Assembly: GCF_900111765.1 (NCBI RefSeq)
Contig: NZ_FOIB01000005.1
Coordinates: 62,001 to 126,000 of the forward strand
Reading direction: 5' to 3'
DNA from: Myxococcus fulvus
Lineage (GTDB): Bacteria; Myxococcota; Myxococcia; Myxococcales; Myxococcaceae
Length of the DNA: 64,000 bases
Both the position numbers and the translations under genes were made by a program. The first letter of the stretch is position 1. Each line of letters begins with the position of its first letter. The notes under the pieces are model-generated. The model had not been told where the DNA came from and did not search any database. It saw only the letters and a program-made list of their open reading frames with translations. Below, one piece after another: positions 55,145 through 63,288 of this stretch.

Positions 55145-56464
55145 CTAGAGCAGGTTGGCGGCGAGCTCGGCCAGGGCGCTGCGCTCTCCCTTGGCCATCG
55201 AGATGTGCGCGGCGATCTTCTCGCTCTTGAAGCGATTGACCACGTGCACCAGGCCGTTGTTGGTCGAATCCACGTAGGGGTTGTCGATCTGGAACGGGTC
55301 CCCCGTGAGGATGATCTTCGTGTTGTCGCCCACGCGGGTGATGATGGTCTTCACCTCGTGGGGCGTGAGGTTCTGCGCCTCGTCCACGATGATGAACTGG
55401 TTGGGGATGCTGCGGCCACGGATGTACGTGAGCGGCTCGATCTCCATCAGCCCCAGGTCCAACAGCTCGTGGTAGCCGCGGCCGGCCTTCTTGTCCGCGC
55501 GGCTCAGGTTCATCAGGAACTCCACGTTGTCGAAGATGGGCTGCATCCAGGGGTTGAGCTTCTCCTCGACGCTGCCGGGCAGATAGCCGATGTCGCGCCC
55601 CAGCGGGAAGATGGGACGGCTCACCAGGAGCTTCTGGTAGAGGTTCTCCTCGGTCACCTTCTGCAGGCCCGCGGCGATGGCCAGCAGCGTCTTGCCCGTG
55701 CCCGCCTTGCCGACGATGGTCACCAGCTTGATGTCGTCGTTGAGCAGCAGGTCCAGGCAGAAGGCCTGCTCCATGTTGCGCGGGCGGATGCCCCAGGTGC
55801 CTTCCTTGCTCTGACGCAAGAGCGGCACCAGCCGGTTCTTGAGCCCGTGCAGCCGGCCCATGGCGGTGTGGGACGGGTTGGTCTCGTCCTTGAGCAGCAC
55901 GAGCTGGTTGGGGAAGAGCGTGTCCACGTCCGGCAGCTCCACCTCGGCGCCCGGCTTGTACATCTGGTCCACCAGCTCCTTGGGGACCAGCCGCTCGGTG
56001 AAGCCGGTGTACAGCTCCGTGATTTCGACCCGCTCGGTGTCGTAGTCCTGGGCGATGAGGCCCAGGGCGTCCGCGCGGATGCGCAGGTTGGTGTCCTTGG
56101 TGATGAAGACGGCCTGGGTGTCCGGCTCCTGCTCCATCAGGTCGATGGCCACCGCGAGGATGCGGTTGTCCATCAGGTTGCTGTCCGCCATGGACAGCGG
56201 CAGCTCACGGTCCGTGAAGGACACCCGCAGCATGCCGCCCCGAGGCAGGGGCACGCCCTCCTTCAGCGAGCCCTCCGCGCGGAAACCGTCCAGGTAGCGG
56301 GCCACGAGGCGGGCGTTGCGGCCCAGCTCGGAGAGGTCGCGCTTGAACTGGTCGATCTCCTCGATGACGTAGATGGGGATGATGACGTTGTTGTCCTCGA
56401 AGCCGTAGATGCTGCGCGGATCATGCAGGAGGACATTCGTGTCGAGGATGAAGTTCTTTCGCAT
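55145..56464 (-). CDS. PIN-PhoH protein (PhoH2-type RNase/RNA helicase)
   Basis: 439 residues. N-terminal PIN nuclease domain: FILDTNVLLHDP, then acidic residues EEIDQF, NRILAVAIDLM and TKDTNLRIRADALG. C-terminal PhoH ATPase: Walker A VGKAGTGKTLLAIAAG, SRPIFPLGRDIGYLPG and Walker B FIIVDEAQNLTPHEVKTIITR. Such PhoH2 proteins unwind and cut RNA using ATP. ATG 56464 starts with MRKNF; the frame upstream is non-coding-like. Confidence 0.92.
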   Translation of the reverse strand: MRKNFILDTNVLLHDPRSIYGFEDNNVIIPIYVIEEIDQFKRDLSELGRNARLVARYLDGFRAEGSLKEGVPLPRGGMLRVSFTDRELPLSMADSNLMDNRILAVAIDLMEQEPDTQAVFITKDTNLRIRADALGLIAQDYDTERVEITELYTGFTERLVPKELVDQMYKPGAEVELPDVDTLFPNQLVLLKDETNPSHTAMGRLHGLKNRLVPLLRQSKEGTWGIRPRNMEQAFCLDLLLNDDIKLVTIVGKAGTGKTLLAIAAGLQKVTEENLYQKLLVSRPIFPLGRDIGYLPGSVEEKLNPWMQPIFDNVEFLMNLSRADKKAGRGYHELLDLGLMEIEPLTYIRGRSIPNQFIIVDEAQNLTPHEVKTIITRVGDNTKIILTGDPFQIDNPYVDSTNNGLVHVVNRFKSEKIAAHISMAKGERSALAELAANLL

Positions 56465-56689
56465 CGTGGGTTCGCGCGACCTTGATGGGTACGGGTGCGA
56501 CCGCTGGTGACCGTGCGACGTGGCTGTGCCTGACGCTGACTCCAATATACGCAGCGGCTCCCACGGAAGCAGCCGTGTTCGTGCATGGATTCGGGCTGTT
56601 CGAAACCCCACGCCCCGCACCGGACCTCCCGACGAAGCGTTCGCTGGGGAGGTGTCGTGGGCTGGCCGACACTCTGGGGGCGCGCGTGC
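56465..56689. other. Intergenic region upstream of phoH
   Basis: A 225-bp stretch between two leftward genes, with mixed composition and no convincing frame. It should hold the promoter of phoH; I see no clear conserved element. Confidence 0.4.
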
Positions 56690-57637
56690 TCAGTGGGCCA
56701 GCACGGGGGCGAGCGGATCATACCCGAGCAGCTCCGCCACACGCTCGGGGGGAGGCCCCGGGGGCATGCGTTGCCAGGGGAAGCGCTGCTGGAGCGCCTC
56801 CTCGTCGAGCGTGAGGGGCTGTCGTCCGGTCTGCTCGCGCGCCTCGGCCCAGCCCTTCGCGTCGAACGTGCGGATCAACCGGCGGCTCAGGGGCGCGAGC
56901 ATGGGCATGGGGGTGAAGGGAACCGGCTGGCCTTCCGCGTCGCGCAGGCAGCCCAGCTCCACGGCCCACGCGAGCAGCCAGCGAGGGCGACCTCTTCCCG
57001 CGTCGCGCATGGCGAGGAAGCGGCCCTGGGCGGCGCCGTCCACGAAGAGGAAACGCCGGTCATAGACGCTGGCGGCGGCGAAGGTGGAGGGCGTGAGGGC
57101 CAGCGCCTCCGCGCCGATGCGGCGGGCCATGAGCATGAGCACCTCCAGCAGCTGCGCGGAGAGCGCGAGCCCGGGGTGGCTCTGGCCTGGGAGTGGCGGG
57201 CGGTGCCAGTCGAAGGGGCGCCCCGGGTTCTGGAGCAGGAGCGCGTCCACGTAGAGCAGGGGCGCGGTGGCGAGCGCGTCGCCCAGGCCGACCTCGGCGC
57301 CGGTGGCCATGCGCAGGGAGAGGTCGGCGACGGGGGCGTAGAACCGGCGGCTCCAGAGGATGACGCGGGGGCGGAAGGGGTCCTCGCCCTGGACGCGCAG
57401 CTCGACGGGGCCCACGCGCTCCTCGGCGCGCTGGATGAGGCCGTAGGCGCGCAGGACGCGCTCGAGGCCCGGATGGCTGTAGGTGCCGAAGAGCAGACCC
57501 ACGCGGGACTTCTGCGAGTCACCGAGGCCGAGGTCCTCCAGGGAGAGTTCCTCGAGCTCGGGCGCGGCCAGGTCCGCCCCGCTCAGGTGCTGATAGATGC
57601 GGCGGAAGCGGGGGTTGATGGGCAGCGTCCGAGACAT
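56690..57637 (-). CDS. Conserved-looking protein of unknown function
   Basis: 315 residues, no signal peptide, no membrane helix. Distinct stretches are YQHLSGADLAAPELEELSLEDLGLGD, VELRVQGEDPFRPRVILWSRRFYAPV, LYVDALLLQNPGRPFDWHRPP and RRIGAEALALTPSTFAAASVYDRRF. I do not recognise a family. ATG 57637 is chosen (GAGGA nearby). It lies 15 bp downstream of greB and appears cotranscribed. Confidence 0.6.
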   Translation of the reverse strand: MSRTLPINPRFRRIYQHLSGADLAAPELEELSLEDLGLGDSQKSRVGLLFGTYSHPGLERVLRAYGLIQRAEERVGPVELRVQGEDPFRPRVILWSRRFYAPVADLSLRMATGAEVGLGDALATAPLLYVDALLLQNPGRPFDWHRPPLPGQSHPGLALSAQLLEVLMLMARRIGAEALALTPSTFAAASVYDRRFLFVDGAAQGRFLAMRDAGRGRPRWLLAWAVELGCLRDAEGQPVPFTPMPMLAPLSRRLIRTFDAKGWAEAREQTGRQPLTLDEEALQQRFPWQRMPPGPPPERVAELLGYDPLAPVLAH

Positions 57638-57652
57638 GGGGGGCGTCCTCAC

Positions 57653-58192
57653 TCAGTCGTAGCGGATGTCGACGATGGACAGCTCGATTTCACCGCGGGG
57701 GCGGCGCACCTCCACGGTGTCGCCCACGCCCTTGCGCAGGAGGGCGCGTCCAATGGGGGACTCCACGCTGATGCGACCTCCGGCGGCGTCGATCTCGTCG
57801 GACCCGACAATCTGGTACGTGGTGCGCTGGCCGTCCTCGTCCTCCAGGGTGACGGTGGCGCCGAAGTAGACGTGTGCACGGTCGGTCTGTTCAGCAGGCG
57901 TGACGATGGTGGCGGTGTCCAGGCGGCGCTGGAGGAAGCGGATGCGCCGGTCGATTTCGCGCATGCGCTTCTTGCCGTAGATGTATTCGGCGTTCTCGGA
58001 GCGGTCGCCCTGGGCGGCGGCGGCGGAGACCTCGGCGGTGACCTTGGGGCGCTCCTCGTTGAGCAGGCGGATGAGCTCCCGGTGCATCCGCTCGGCGCCC
58101 GAGCGGGTGAGGTAGCGACGGAACGGGGCCTTCTCCTCGCCGTCCTCGGCCTCCAGCTCATCGTGTTCATCTGGGGGGAGGGCCTGGGACAT
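57653..58192 (-). CDS. greB: Transcription elongation factor GreB
   Basis: 179 residues: an acidic N-terminal extension (DEHDELEAEDGEE), then the Gre coiled coil (RYLTRSGAERMHRELIRLLNEERP) with the acidic tip QGDRSENAEY and the GreB-type YIYGKKRMREIDRRIRFLQRRL, then the FKBP-like C-terminal domain (YFGATVTLEDEDGQRTTYQIVGSDE, GRALLRKGVGDTVEV). It rescues backtracked RNA polymerase through RNA cleavage. Confidence 0.93.
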   Translation of the reverse strand: MSQALPPDEHDELEAEDGEEKAPFRRYLTRSGAERMHRELIRLLNEERPKVTAEVSAAAAQGDRSENAEYIYGKKRMREIDRRIRFLQRRLDTATIVTPAEQTDRAHVYFGATVTLEDEDGQRTTYQIVGSDEIDAAGGRISVESPIGRALLRKGVGDTVEVRRPRGEIELSIVDIRYD

Positions 58193-58385
58193 GGGAGTTG
58201 TATACCGCCGATGGCTGACGGAGGTGGGGGCCGAGGGGACGGGTGTGCCCGAAGTGACGGGCGCGCCACTGTCAGGAAGCCGGACGTGCGCTCGCCAGTG
58301 GAAAGCGCGCAGGAGTGCTGGTAGGAAGCGCCTGCCTCCGGGGCCCAGGAGGGTTGCCCGAGGATTTTGGACAAAAGAATAGTGC
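58193..58385. other. Intergenic region before the tRNA pair
   Basis: 193 bp between greB and tRNA-Lys. It should contain the divergent greB promoter and the tRNA promoter, but I could not place a convincing -35/-10 pair. Confidence 0.4.
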
Positions 58386-58458
<73 letters not shown>

Positions 58459-58470
58459 TGAAGTGACGAC

Positions 58471-58543
58471 GTCCCCGTCGTCTAGAGGCCCAGGACGCTG
58501 GCCTTTCAAGCCGGTAACACGGGTTCGAATCCCGTCGGGGACA
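58471..58543 (+). tRNA. tRNA-Glu (anticodon TTC)
   Basis: A 73-nt cloverleaf: acceptor GTCCCCG/CGGGGAC, discriminator A, anticodon loop CTTTCAA (anticodon TTC), T-arm ACGGG TTCGAAT CCCGT. It follows tRNA-Lys by 12 bp and shares its transcript. CCA is not encoded. Confidence 0.95.
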
Positions 58544-58551
58544 CTGAAGAA

Positions 58552-58595
58552 GAACGGGGTTGGACAGCTTACACTGTCCAGCCCCGTTCGTTTTT
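58552..58595 (+). terminator. Rho-independent terminator after the tRNA pair
   Basis: GAACGGGGTTGGACAG pairs with CTGTCCAGCCCCGTTC (one G-T) around CTTACA, followed by GTTTTT. A textbook terminator. Confidence 0.92.
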
Positions 58596-58615
58596 CGAGC
58601 CAGCAGGGCGGAGGG

Positions 58616-59497
58616 TCAGTCCTGTTCCAACGTCCGGAACACCGCGGGCAACTCCTGCTCACCCAGTCCCGCACCGAGGGCTCGCCGGTAGTTCTCCAGC
58701 AACTCTCGCGGGAAGCGGGTGCTGATGCGGGCATCGCTGCTCAACCGGACGATGTGCTCGAGGGCTGCGACATGGGTATTCAGACTGCACTGGTCGCCCG
58801 TGAAGTCATTGCGCTCGACCATGCCCTGCGCGGCGTCGGCAGTGACGGAGATCAATCCGAGGAACGAGTTCTTCTGGGCGAAGAACAACTTCGGGTTCAA
58901 CCCCTCTGCCTTGCACATGGCCGCGGCGTGGAGGACCGCCAGCGTGCCGCCGTAGTACGCCTCGAGGATCGCGCAGTCGAGCGTCGCGGCGGAACCAATC
59001 TTCTCGTCGACGTACACGGCGTTCTTCGCAATCGCGTGGAGCGTCCCCTCGTGTCGCTCGAAGACAGCCTTCGACCCGGCGTAGAAGACCGTGGCGTACT
59101 CCGTGGCCACGAACGCGGGATACGCGAGGATCGCCGCATCCAGGTAGTCCACACCGTGAGCGCTCGCCCACTCCAGGCCACTGCGCGCATCCGCCGGCGA
59201 CCCGCTGGTGAGCTGCACGAGTGTCTTCCCAGCCAGCGCCGCTGAGACACCCTGCGAGGAGAACAGCTCGGCGCAGGCCGCGTAGTTCGAAAGCGAGACG
59301 ACGACCAACTCACGACCCGCGACCGCATCACCCAGCTTCTCGAACGCCACCGTTCCACGGCCCACCGCTTTCGCCTTGGCGTGGGTCCTGTTCCAGACCG
59401 CGACCTCGTGCCCCGCCGCGGCGAACGCTCGCGCCAGCGCGGTTCCCATGAGGCCACTGCCAATCACCGTCAGCTTCGCCGGACGCGTCGATGTCAT
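58616..59497 (-). CDS. NAD(P)-dependent 6PGDH-like/imine-reductase-like oxidoreductase
   Basis: 293 residues: Rossmann opening KLTVIGSGLMGTALARAFAAAGHEVAVWNRT, with Arg-Thr after beta-2 favouring NADP(H). The rest fits the beta-hydroxyacid dehydrogenase/reductive aminase fold (LVQLTSGSPADARSGLEWA, DYLDAAILAYPA). Where beta-hydroxyacid dehydrogenases have a catalytic Lys-x3-Asn, this one reads TLDCAILEAYYGG, so imine-reductase-like chemistry is more likely. Substrate unknown. Confidence 0.8.
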   Translation of the reverse strand: MTSTRPAKLTVIGSGLMGTALARAFAAAGHEVAVWNRTHAKAKAVGRGTVAFEKLGDAVAGRELVVVSLSNYAACAELFSSQGVSAALAGKTLVQLTSGSPADARSGLEWASAHGVDYLDAAILAYPAFVATEYATVFYAGSKAVFERHEGTLHAIAKNAVYVDEKIGSAATLDCAILEAYYGGTLAVLHAAAMCKAEGLNPKLFFAQKNSFLGLISVTADAAQGMVERNDFTGDQCSLNTHVAALEHIVRLSSDARISTRFPRELLENYRRALGAGLGEQELPAVFRTLEQD

Positions 59498-59596
59498 CTG
59501 TCATCCCCAGGCGTGTCGTTCAAGCGCCGCACATGGATGCGGTGCGGCGCGAGTAGAACACAAGCCCGGGGCGCTCAGACGCCGGCAGACAGCCCG

Positions 59597-60814
59597 TCAC
59601 GCGGCCCGGCGCTGCGGCGCACGCGACTGCTGGATGGCATCCAGCAGGCTCCGACTCGTCTCGCGATAATCGAAGGAGCGCACGGCACGCTCACGAGCCG
59701 CACGGGACATCCGCTCACGCAGCGCCGTGTCCTGCCCGAGCCGGAGGAAGGCCTTCGCCAATCCCTCCTCGTCCCCCTGCCCCACCAGCAACCCATCCGT
59801 CCCATCGGAAATCATGTCCGGCGTCCCACCGATGATGGAGCAGACCGCGGGGACACCACAGGACATGGCCTCCATCACCGCCACGGGCGAAGCCTCTCCA
59901 AGGCCCGTGCTGGACAGCACGAAGGCATCCGCGCCGTGCAACAGCTCGATGACGGCCGCCTCTCCGAGCGGCCCCACCATGTCCACGTGCGCCTGCAATC
60001 CGAAACGGGCGATGGACTGACGGATCTCCTCTTCGTGAGGGCCTCGCCCTCCCAACGTCAGGTGCGCGCGCAGGCCCCGGTCCAACGCCTTGCGCAGCCC
60101 CGCGAACGTATGCACGTGCCCCTTGCAGAGATTGAGTCGTCCAATCGAAGCCAGGTGCAGCCCTCGAGGAGACTCCGCGCGCTTCACCGGAGGGCGGAAG
60201 CGGTCCGTGTCCACACCCATCCACAGGGTATAGGTCCGCTCGGGAGGAAGCCCCACGGACTCGATGAGCTCGCGCTGCATCGGGCGCGCGGCGGCGGCCA
60301 CGAACGTGGCATCCCAGGCCTTCGCGGCATGGTCCGTCCCATACACCGGCAAATCCCCGTGGAGATGGAAGCTGTAGCGCGGCCCTCCCAGGATCCGGCA
60401 GAGCGCGAGCACATGCGCGGCATCCGCCGCCGAGTGGCCATGCACATGGTCCAGCTTCCGCTCCCGCGCGTGGTGCAGGAAGTCCACCGCGCACGCGAGC
60501 ATCCCCAACGCCCGGGCCTTCTGCTTTACATTCACCGAGAGCTTGGAGACATACGTCAGCGCCTGGGCCATGCCCGGGAAGTCCCGAGGAGAGACCAGCG
60601 CCGACGAGAGCCTCGGTGGAAAGAGATACGTGGTCTCCGCGGCCGCGCGCTCGGCCCACTCGTGGGGGCAGTCCTCCACCGGGCGCCGCGTCGAGAAGAC
60701 ATGCACCTCCACGCCCATGGCGCGCAGGGCGGTGATCTCCCGCCAGAAGAAGGCGTGGGTCTGCGTGGGGAACTCCGGAATGAGCATTCCCAGACGAAAA
60801 GGGGCGGCGGTCAT
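59597..60814 (-). CDS. GT4-type glycosyltransferase (GT-B fold)
   Basis: 405 residues: N-terminal acceptor domain (LGMLIPEFPTQTHAFFWREI, HVHGHSAADAAHVLALC) and C-terminal donor domain (LHLASIGRLNLCKGHVHTF, the E-x7-E motif in GEASPVAVMEAMSCGVPAVCS, GGTPDMI). Family members use sugar nucleotides for polysaccharide or lipid-linked saccharide assembly. ATG 60814 is chosen over TTG 60832. It stands alone here, not in the exo operon. Confidence 0.88.
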   Translation of the reverse strand: MTAAPFRLGMLIPEFPTQTHAFFWREITALRAMGVEVHVFSTRRPVEDCPHEWAERAAAETTYLFPPRLSSALVSPRDFPGMAQALTYVSKLSVNVKQKARALGMLACAVDFLHHARERKLDHVHGHSAADAAHVLALCRILGGPRYSFHLHGDLPVYGTDHAAKAWDATFVAAAARPMQRELIESVGLPPERTYTLWMGVDTDRFRPPVKRAESPRGLHLASIGRLNLCKGHVHTFAGLRKALDRGLRAHLTLGGRGPHEEEIRQSIARFGLQAHVDMVGPLGEAAVIELLHGADAFVLSSTGLGEASPVAVMEAMSCGVPAVCSIIGGTPDMISDGTDGLLVGQGDEEGLAKAFLRLGQDTALRERMSRAARERAVRSFDYRETSRSLLDAIQQSRAPQRRAA

Positions 60815-61347
60815 GACCTGTGTTCTATCCAAACGCTTGCGGGCGATGGGCCACCCTAGCCCGACAGGTCGGCAGAGGTAAGAAAGTGAGCACTACAATC
60901 CAACCCTAGACGGTCATGCTTGAACGCCAAGGGCAGGTCCGGACCACCCCACCCCTTCGATGTCCCAGACAGCCCTCCAGGAAATATCGCCCCGCCCTTT
61001 CGCTGGGCCTTCGAAACCCATGATGGTTTCAACGCCAACAAAGGCTGACCGAATGCAGAGCATCCAGAACATGCTCGCATCGGCAACTGCCCGTTCAGTG
61101 GCTACGTCGTGAGCGACGACGGCTACTCCAGCCAGTGTGGCTCCGGCAACCCCAACCAGCCCCCCCTGCGAGCGGATCGAATAGACAGTCACCCCCCACC
61201 GCGTGGACGGAGTGCAGCCCAGCTCCTCATGCACCCGGGCGCTGGGCACCTGCGCGTGGAGGCGATTCGAAGGGGACCCTCCCTTCCGGCATACGCTCGC
61301 ATGCCCATAGACTGACACCTCCCCCGAAGCCGCAATGGAGCATCCCC
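60815..61347. other. Gene-poor, more A+T-rich stretch with possible decayed coding remnant
   Basis: A 530-bp region. On the plus strand about 61090-61180 encodes a stretch NCPFSGYVVSDDGYSSQCGS ahead of NPNQPPLRADRID that looks like part of a secreted cysteine-containing protein, but no start with a ribosome-binding site leads into it and stop codons lie upstream in frame. A minus-strand frame (60914-61318) also looks unconvincing. It may be a gene relic. Confidence 0.3.
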
Positions 61348-61794
61348 ATGCATAAACACTCAGCTGTCATTCTTGCCCTGGCAACGGCCATCGGCCCCCT
61401 GCACATCGCGTCGGCCGCGACCAGCTATGACTTCGTCATCTTCCACAACAACACCTCATCCGCCTGGACTCGGATCAGCGAGACCCTCATCAACGCGACC
61501 GATTCCTATTCCTCACAGCCGGACTTCAATCCAGCAGGAGGCATGAAGTCGGGCTACTACAAGTCCATGAGCGGCCGCACGACCTACTACTCCGCGACCT
61601 GGGAAGACACGAGCGACGGAACCCGCTGCACCTTCAACTCGAGATCCTACGTCAACGCATTCGGCAACATGGCCTTCTCCTACTCCATCACCACGTCGGG
61701 CCCCCGGGCCACCACGGTGCTCTGCACCGGCCATGTTCCCACCACCTCGAACCTCGACGGCAGCTACACCTTCACTTACTACGCGGCCTATTGA
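61348..61794 (+). CDS. Small secreted protein, orphan
   Basis: 148 residues with a signal peptide (HSAVILALATAIGPLHIASA, cleavage before ATS). The mature part is Ser/Thr/Tyr-rich (SGYYKSMSGRTTYYSATWED, GSYTFTYYAAY) and has two cysteines (RCTFN, VLCTGHVP) likely to form one disulfide. It resembles no family I know. Its base composition is clearly more A+T-rich than the surrounding genes. A strong terminator follows. Confidence 0.7.
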   Translation: MHKHSAVILALATAIGPLHIASAATSYDFVIFHNNTSSAWTRISETLINATDSYSSQPDFNPAGGMKSGYYKSMSGRTTYYSATWEDTSDGTRCTFNSRSYVNAFGNMAFSYSITTSGPRATTVLCTGHVPTTSNLDGSYTFTYYAAY

Positions 61795-61851
61795 GCCCGA
61801 CCCGCCGGATGCGCGTCGAGCGCAGCGTCTCCCCACCTCGATGACGCGGAA

Positions 61852-61890
61852 AAGCCCAGCTCCCCACGAAAGGAGCTGGGCTTCGTTCTT
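61852..61890. terminator. Terminator between convergent genes
   Basis: AAGCCCAGCTCC pairs perfectly with GGAGCTGGGCTT and is followed by CGTTCTT; A-rich on the other side (GGAAA), so it may serve both strands. Confidence 0.88.
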
Positions 61891-61918
61891 CACCGTGGCG
61901 ACCCGGTCGACTGACGCC

Positions 61919-63067
61919 TCAGGACTGGTGGAAGACCTTCGAGAAGAAGTTCTCCATGCGGGACTTCTCGGGCTCCAGGGTGTTGGCGGGCGAGGCCACG
62001 CTCGTGCCCAACCCGGCGGCCGGACGCAGACCCGACGCGATGCCCGGCTTGATGTGGTGACGCAGGTCCACCGCCACGTCCGTCTTCAGGTGCGTGCCCA
62101 CGCCCGCCGCGGCATTCACATCCGCCGACTGCTTGAAGAAGCCATTCTCCAAGCCAATCTTGCCGCCCGCCTGCGCCGCCGCGCCCGCCACCACGCCGCC
62201 CGTGACGGAGCCGTGCAGCCGGCCCAGGTGCCCGCCCGCCGTGCCGTACGCACCCGCCGTGGCCGCCGCGCCCACCTGACCGGAGAGCATCGCCGTCGCC
62301 GTCCTCGGGTCCAGGCTCGCCACGCCCTCGGCGTACGCCGTCGCCGACGCCTTCGCCTCGCCCTTCACATAGCCGCCCACGTGCCGGTTGAAGTCGTGGC
62401 TCGCGCTCGCCGTCACGCCCACGCCCGTCTCCGCCTTGCCCGTCAGCGCGGCCGTGTATGCGTGATCGTTCCGGTCGTACGAAAGACCCGCCTGCCCCTG
62501 CGCCTTGAAGCTGTTCGCCTCACCGGTGATCTGACCGCTCGTCACGCCGAACCGGCCCGCGTGCGTCTTCTGCAGCTCGAACGCCGCGTTGGGCCCGTTC
62601 ACCTCGGCCTGCGCCGAGTAATGGTGCACGCCCGGAGCGTCGTACCGCGTGGTCGAGGCCTGCACCGAGCCCGTCCCACCACTCAGCGAACCGCCACCGA
62701 AGGTGTCCTTCTGGAACGTCTTCCCAGGTCGGTCCACGAGCATGTTCGGCTGCGCGCCCGCCGGAGCCGTGAGCTTGTTGTCCCCGCCGCTCACCATGAT
62801 GTCCGAGGCTTGGCCCGTGGTCTTCTCGTAGGGGCTGTACGACGGCTGGCCCTCCACCATGCCCGGGTGCTTCAACGGCCTGGGATCCACAGAGGGCTGC
62901 GCGCCCGCCGTCGGCTGCGTCGTCACGGGCTTCGTCACCTGCGAGGACGGCGCCGAGGCCGGCAGCGTGTTCGCCCGACCCAGCGGCTTCGGCTGGGACA
63001 CCTTCGGGGTGGAGGAGGACGGCAGCGTGTTGGAGCGGGGCAGCTTCTTACCGATGCGGGGGGACAT
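61919..63067 (-). CDS. Gly/Ala-rich protein of unknown function
   Basis: 382 residues. No signal peptide. The N-terminal 90 residues are Ser/Pro/Thr-rich with two similar short motifs (RSNTLPSSS and RANTLPASA). The middle and end are strongly Gly/Ala-rich (GQVGAAATAGAYGTAGGHLG, GVVAGAAAQAGGKIG) with regular alternation, like strand-rich or glycine-zipper proteins. AGGAG lies 8 bases before ATG 63067; the frame upstream of this start is unlike coding DNA. I do not recognise the family. Confidence 0.65.
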   Translation of the reverse strand: MSPRIGKKLPRSNTLPSSSTPKVSQPKPLGRANTLPASAPSSQVTKPVTTQPTAGAQPSVDPRPLKHPGMVEGQPSYSPYEKTTGQASDIMVSGGDNKLTAPAGAQPNMLVDRPGKTFQKDTFGGGSLSGGTGSVQASTTRYDAPGVHHYSAQAEVNGPNAAFELQKTHAGRFGVTSGQITGEANSFKAQGQAGLSYDRNDHAYTAALTGKAETGVGVTASASHDFNRHVGGYVKGEAKASATAYAEGVASLDPRTATAMLSGQVGAAATAGAYGTAGGHLGRLHGSVTGGVVAGAAAQAGGKIGLENGFFKQSADVNAAAGVGTHLKTDVAVDLRHHIKPGIASGLRPAAGLGTSVASPANTLEPEKSRMENFFSKVFHQS

Positions 63068-63226
63068 GGGAGGCTCCTTCGAAGTACGGCGGATGGGGTC
63101 GTTCCAGCGATGCCCCTCCCCACTGCACCCGATATGCCATGCCCATGTCGCTCCAGGTGGTCGCGACGTCTTCCTGATTTCAAGCGGTTGGAGGGAACCC
63201 TGCCACCAGCCCTCCCCTACCCCCTG

Positions 63227-63261
63227 ATGACGGCAGTCATCAGCCCCATGACAGCCGTCAT
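63227..63261. promoter_or_regulatory. Tandem operator-like palindromes
   Basis: Two units ATGAC-N4-GTCAT (63227-63240 and 63248-63261) with a 7-bp gap, so centres are 21 bp apart. The two together also form a 14-bp inverted repeat with one mismatch. They lie 160-194 bp upstream of the ATG at 63067 and just downstream of the 63289 gene stop. Confidence 0.6.
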
Positions 63262-63288
63262 CGTCACCCGTCGCCGTGAGCCCTCGGG

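Noticed and set aside
54068-56485. Plus-strand 800-codon frame opposite the methyltransferase, DUF493 and PhoH genes
   Set aside because: Spans three genes and intergenic gaps; no motif.
60914-61318. Minus-strand 134-codon frame in the A+T-rich stretch
   Set aside because: No ribosome-binding site, no domain, and a mixed hydrophobic pattern without a clear signal peptide.
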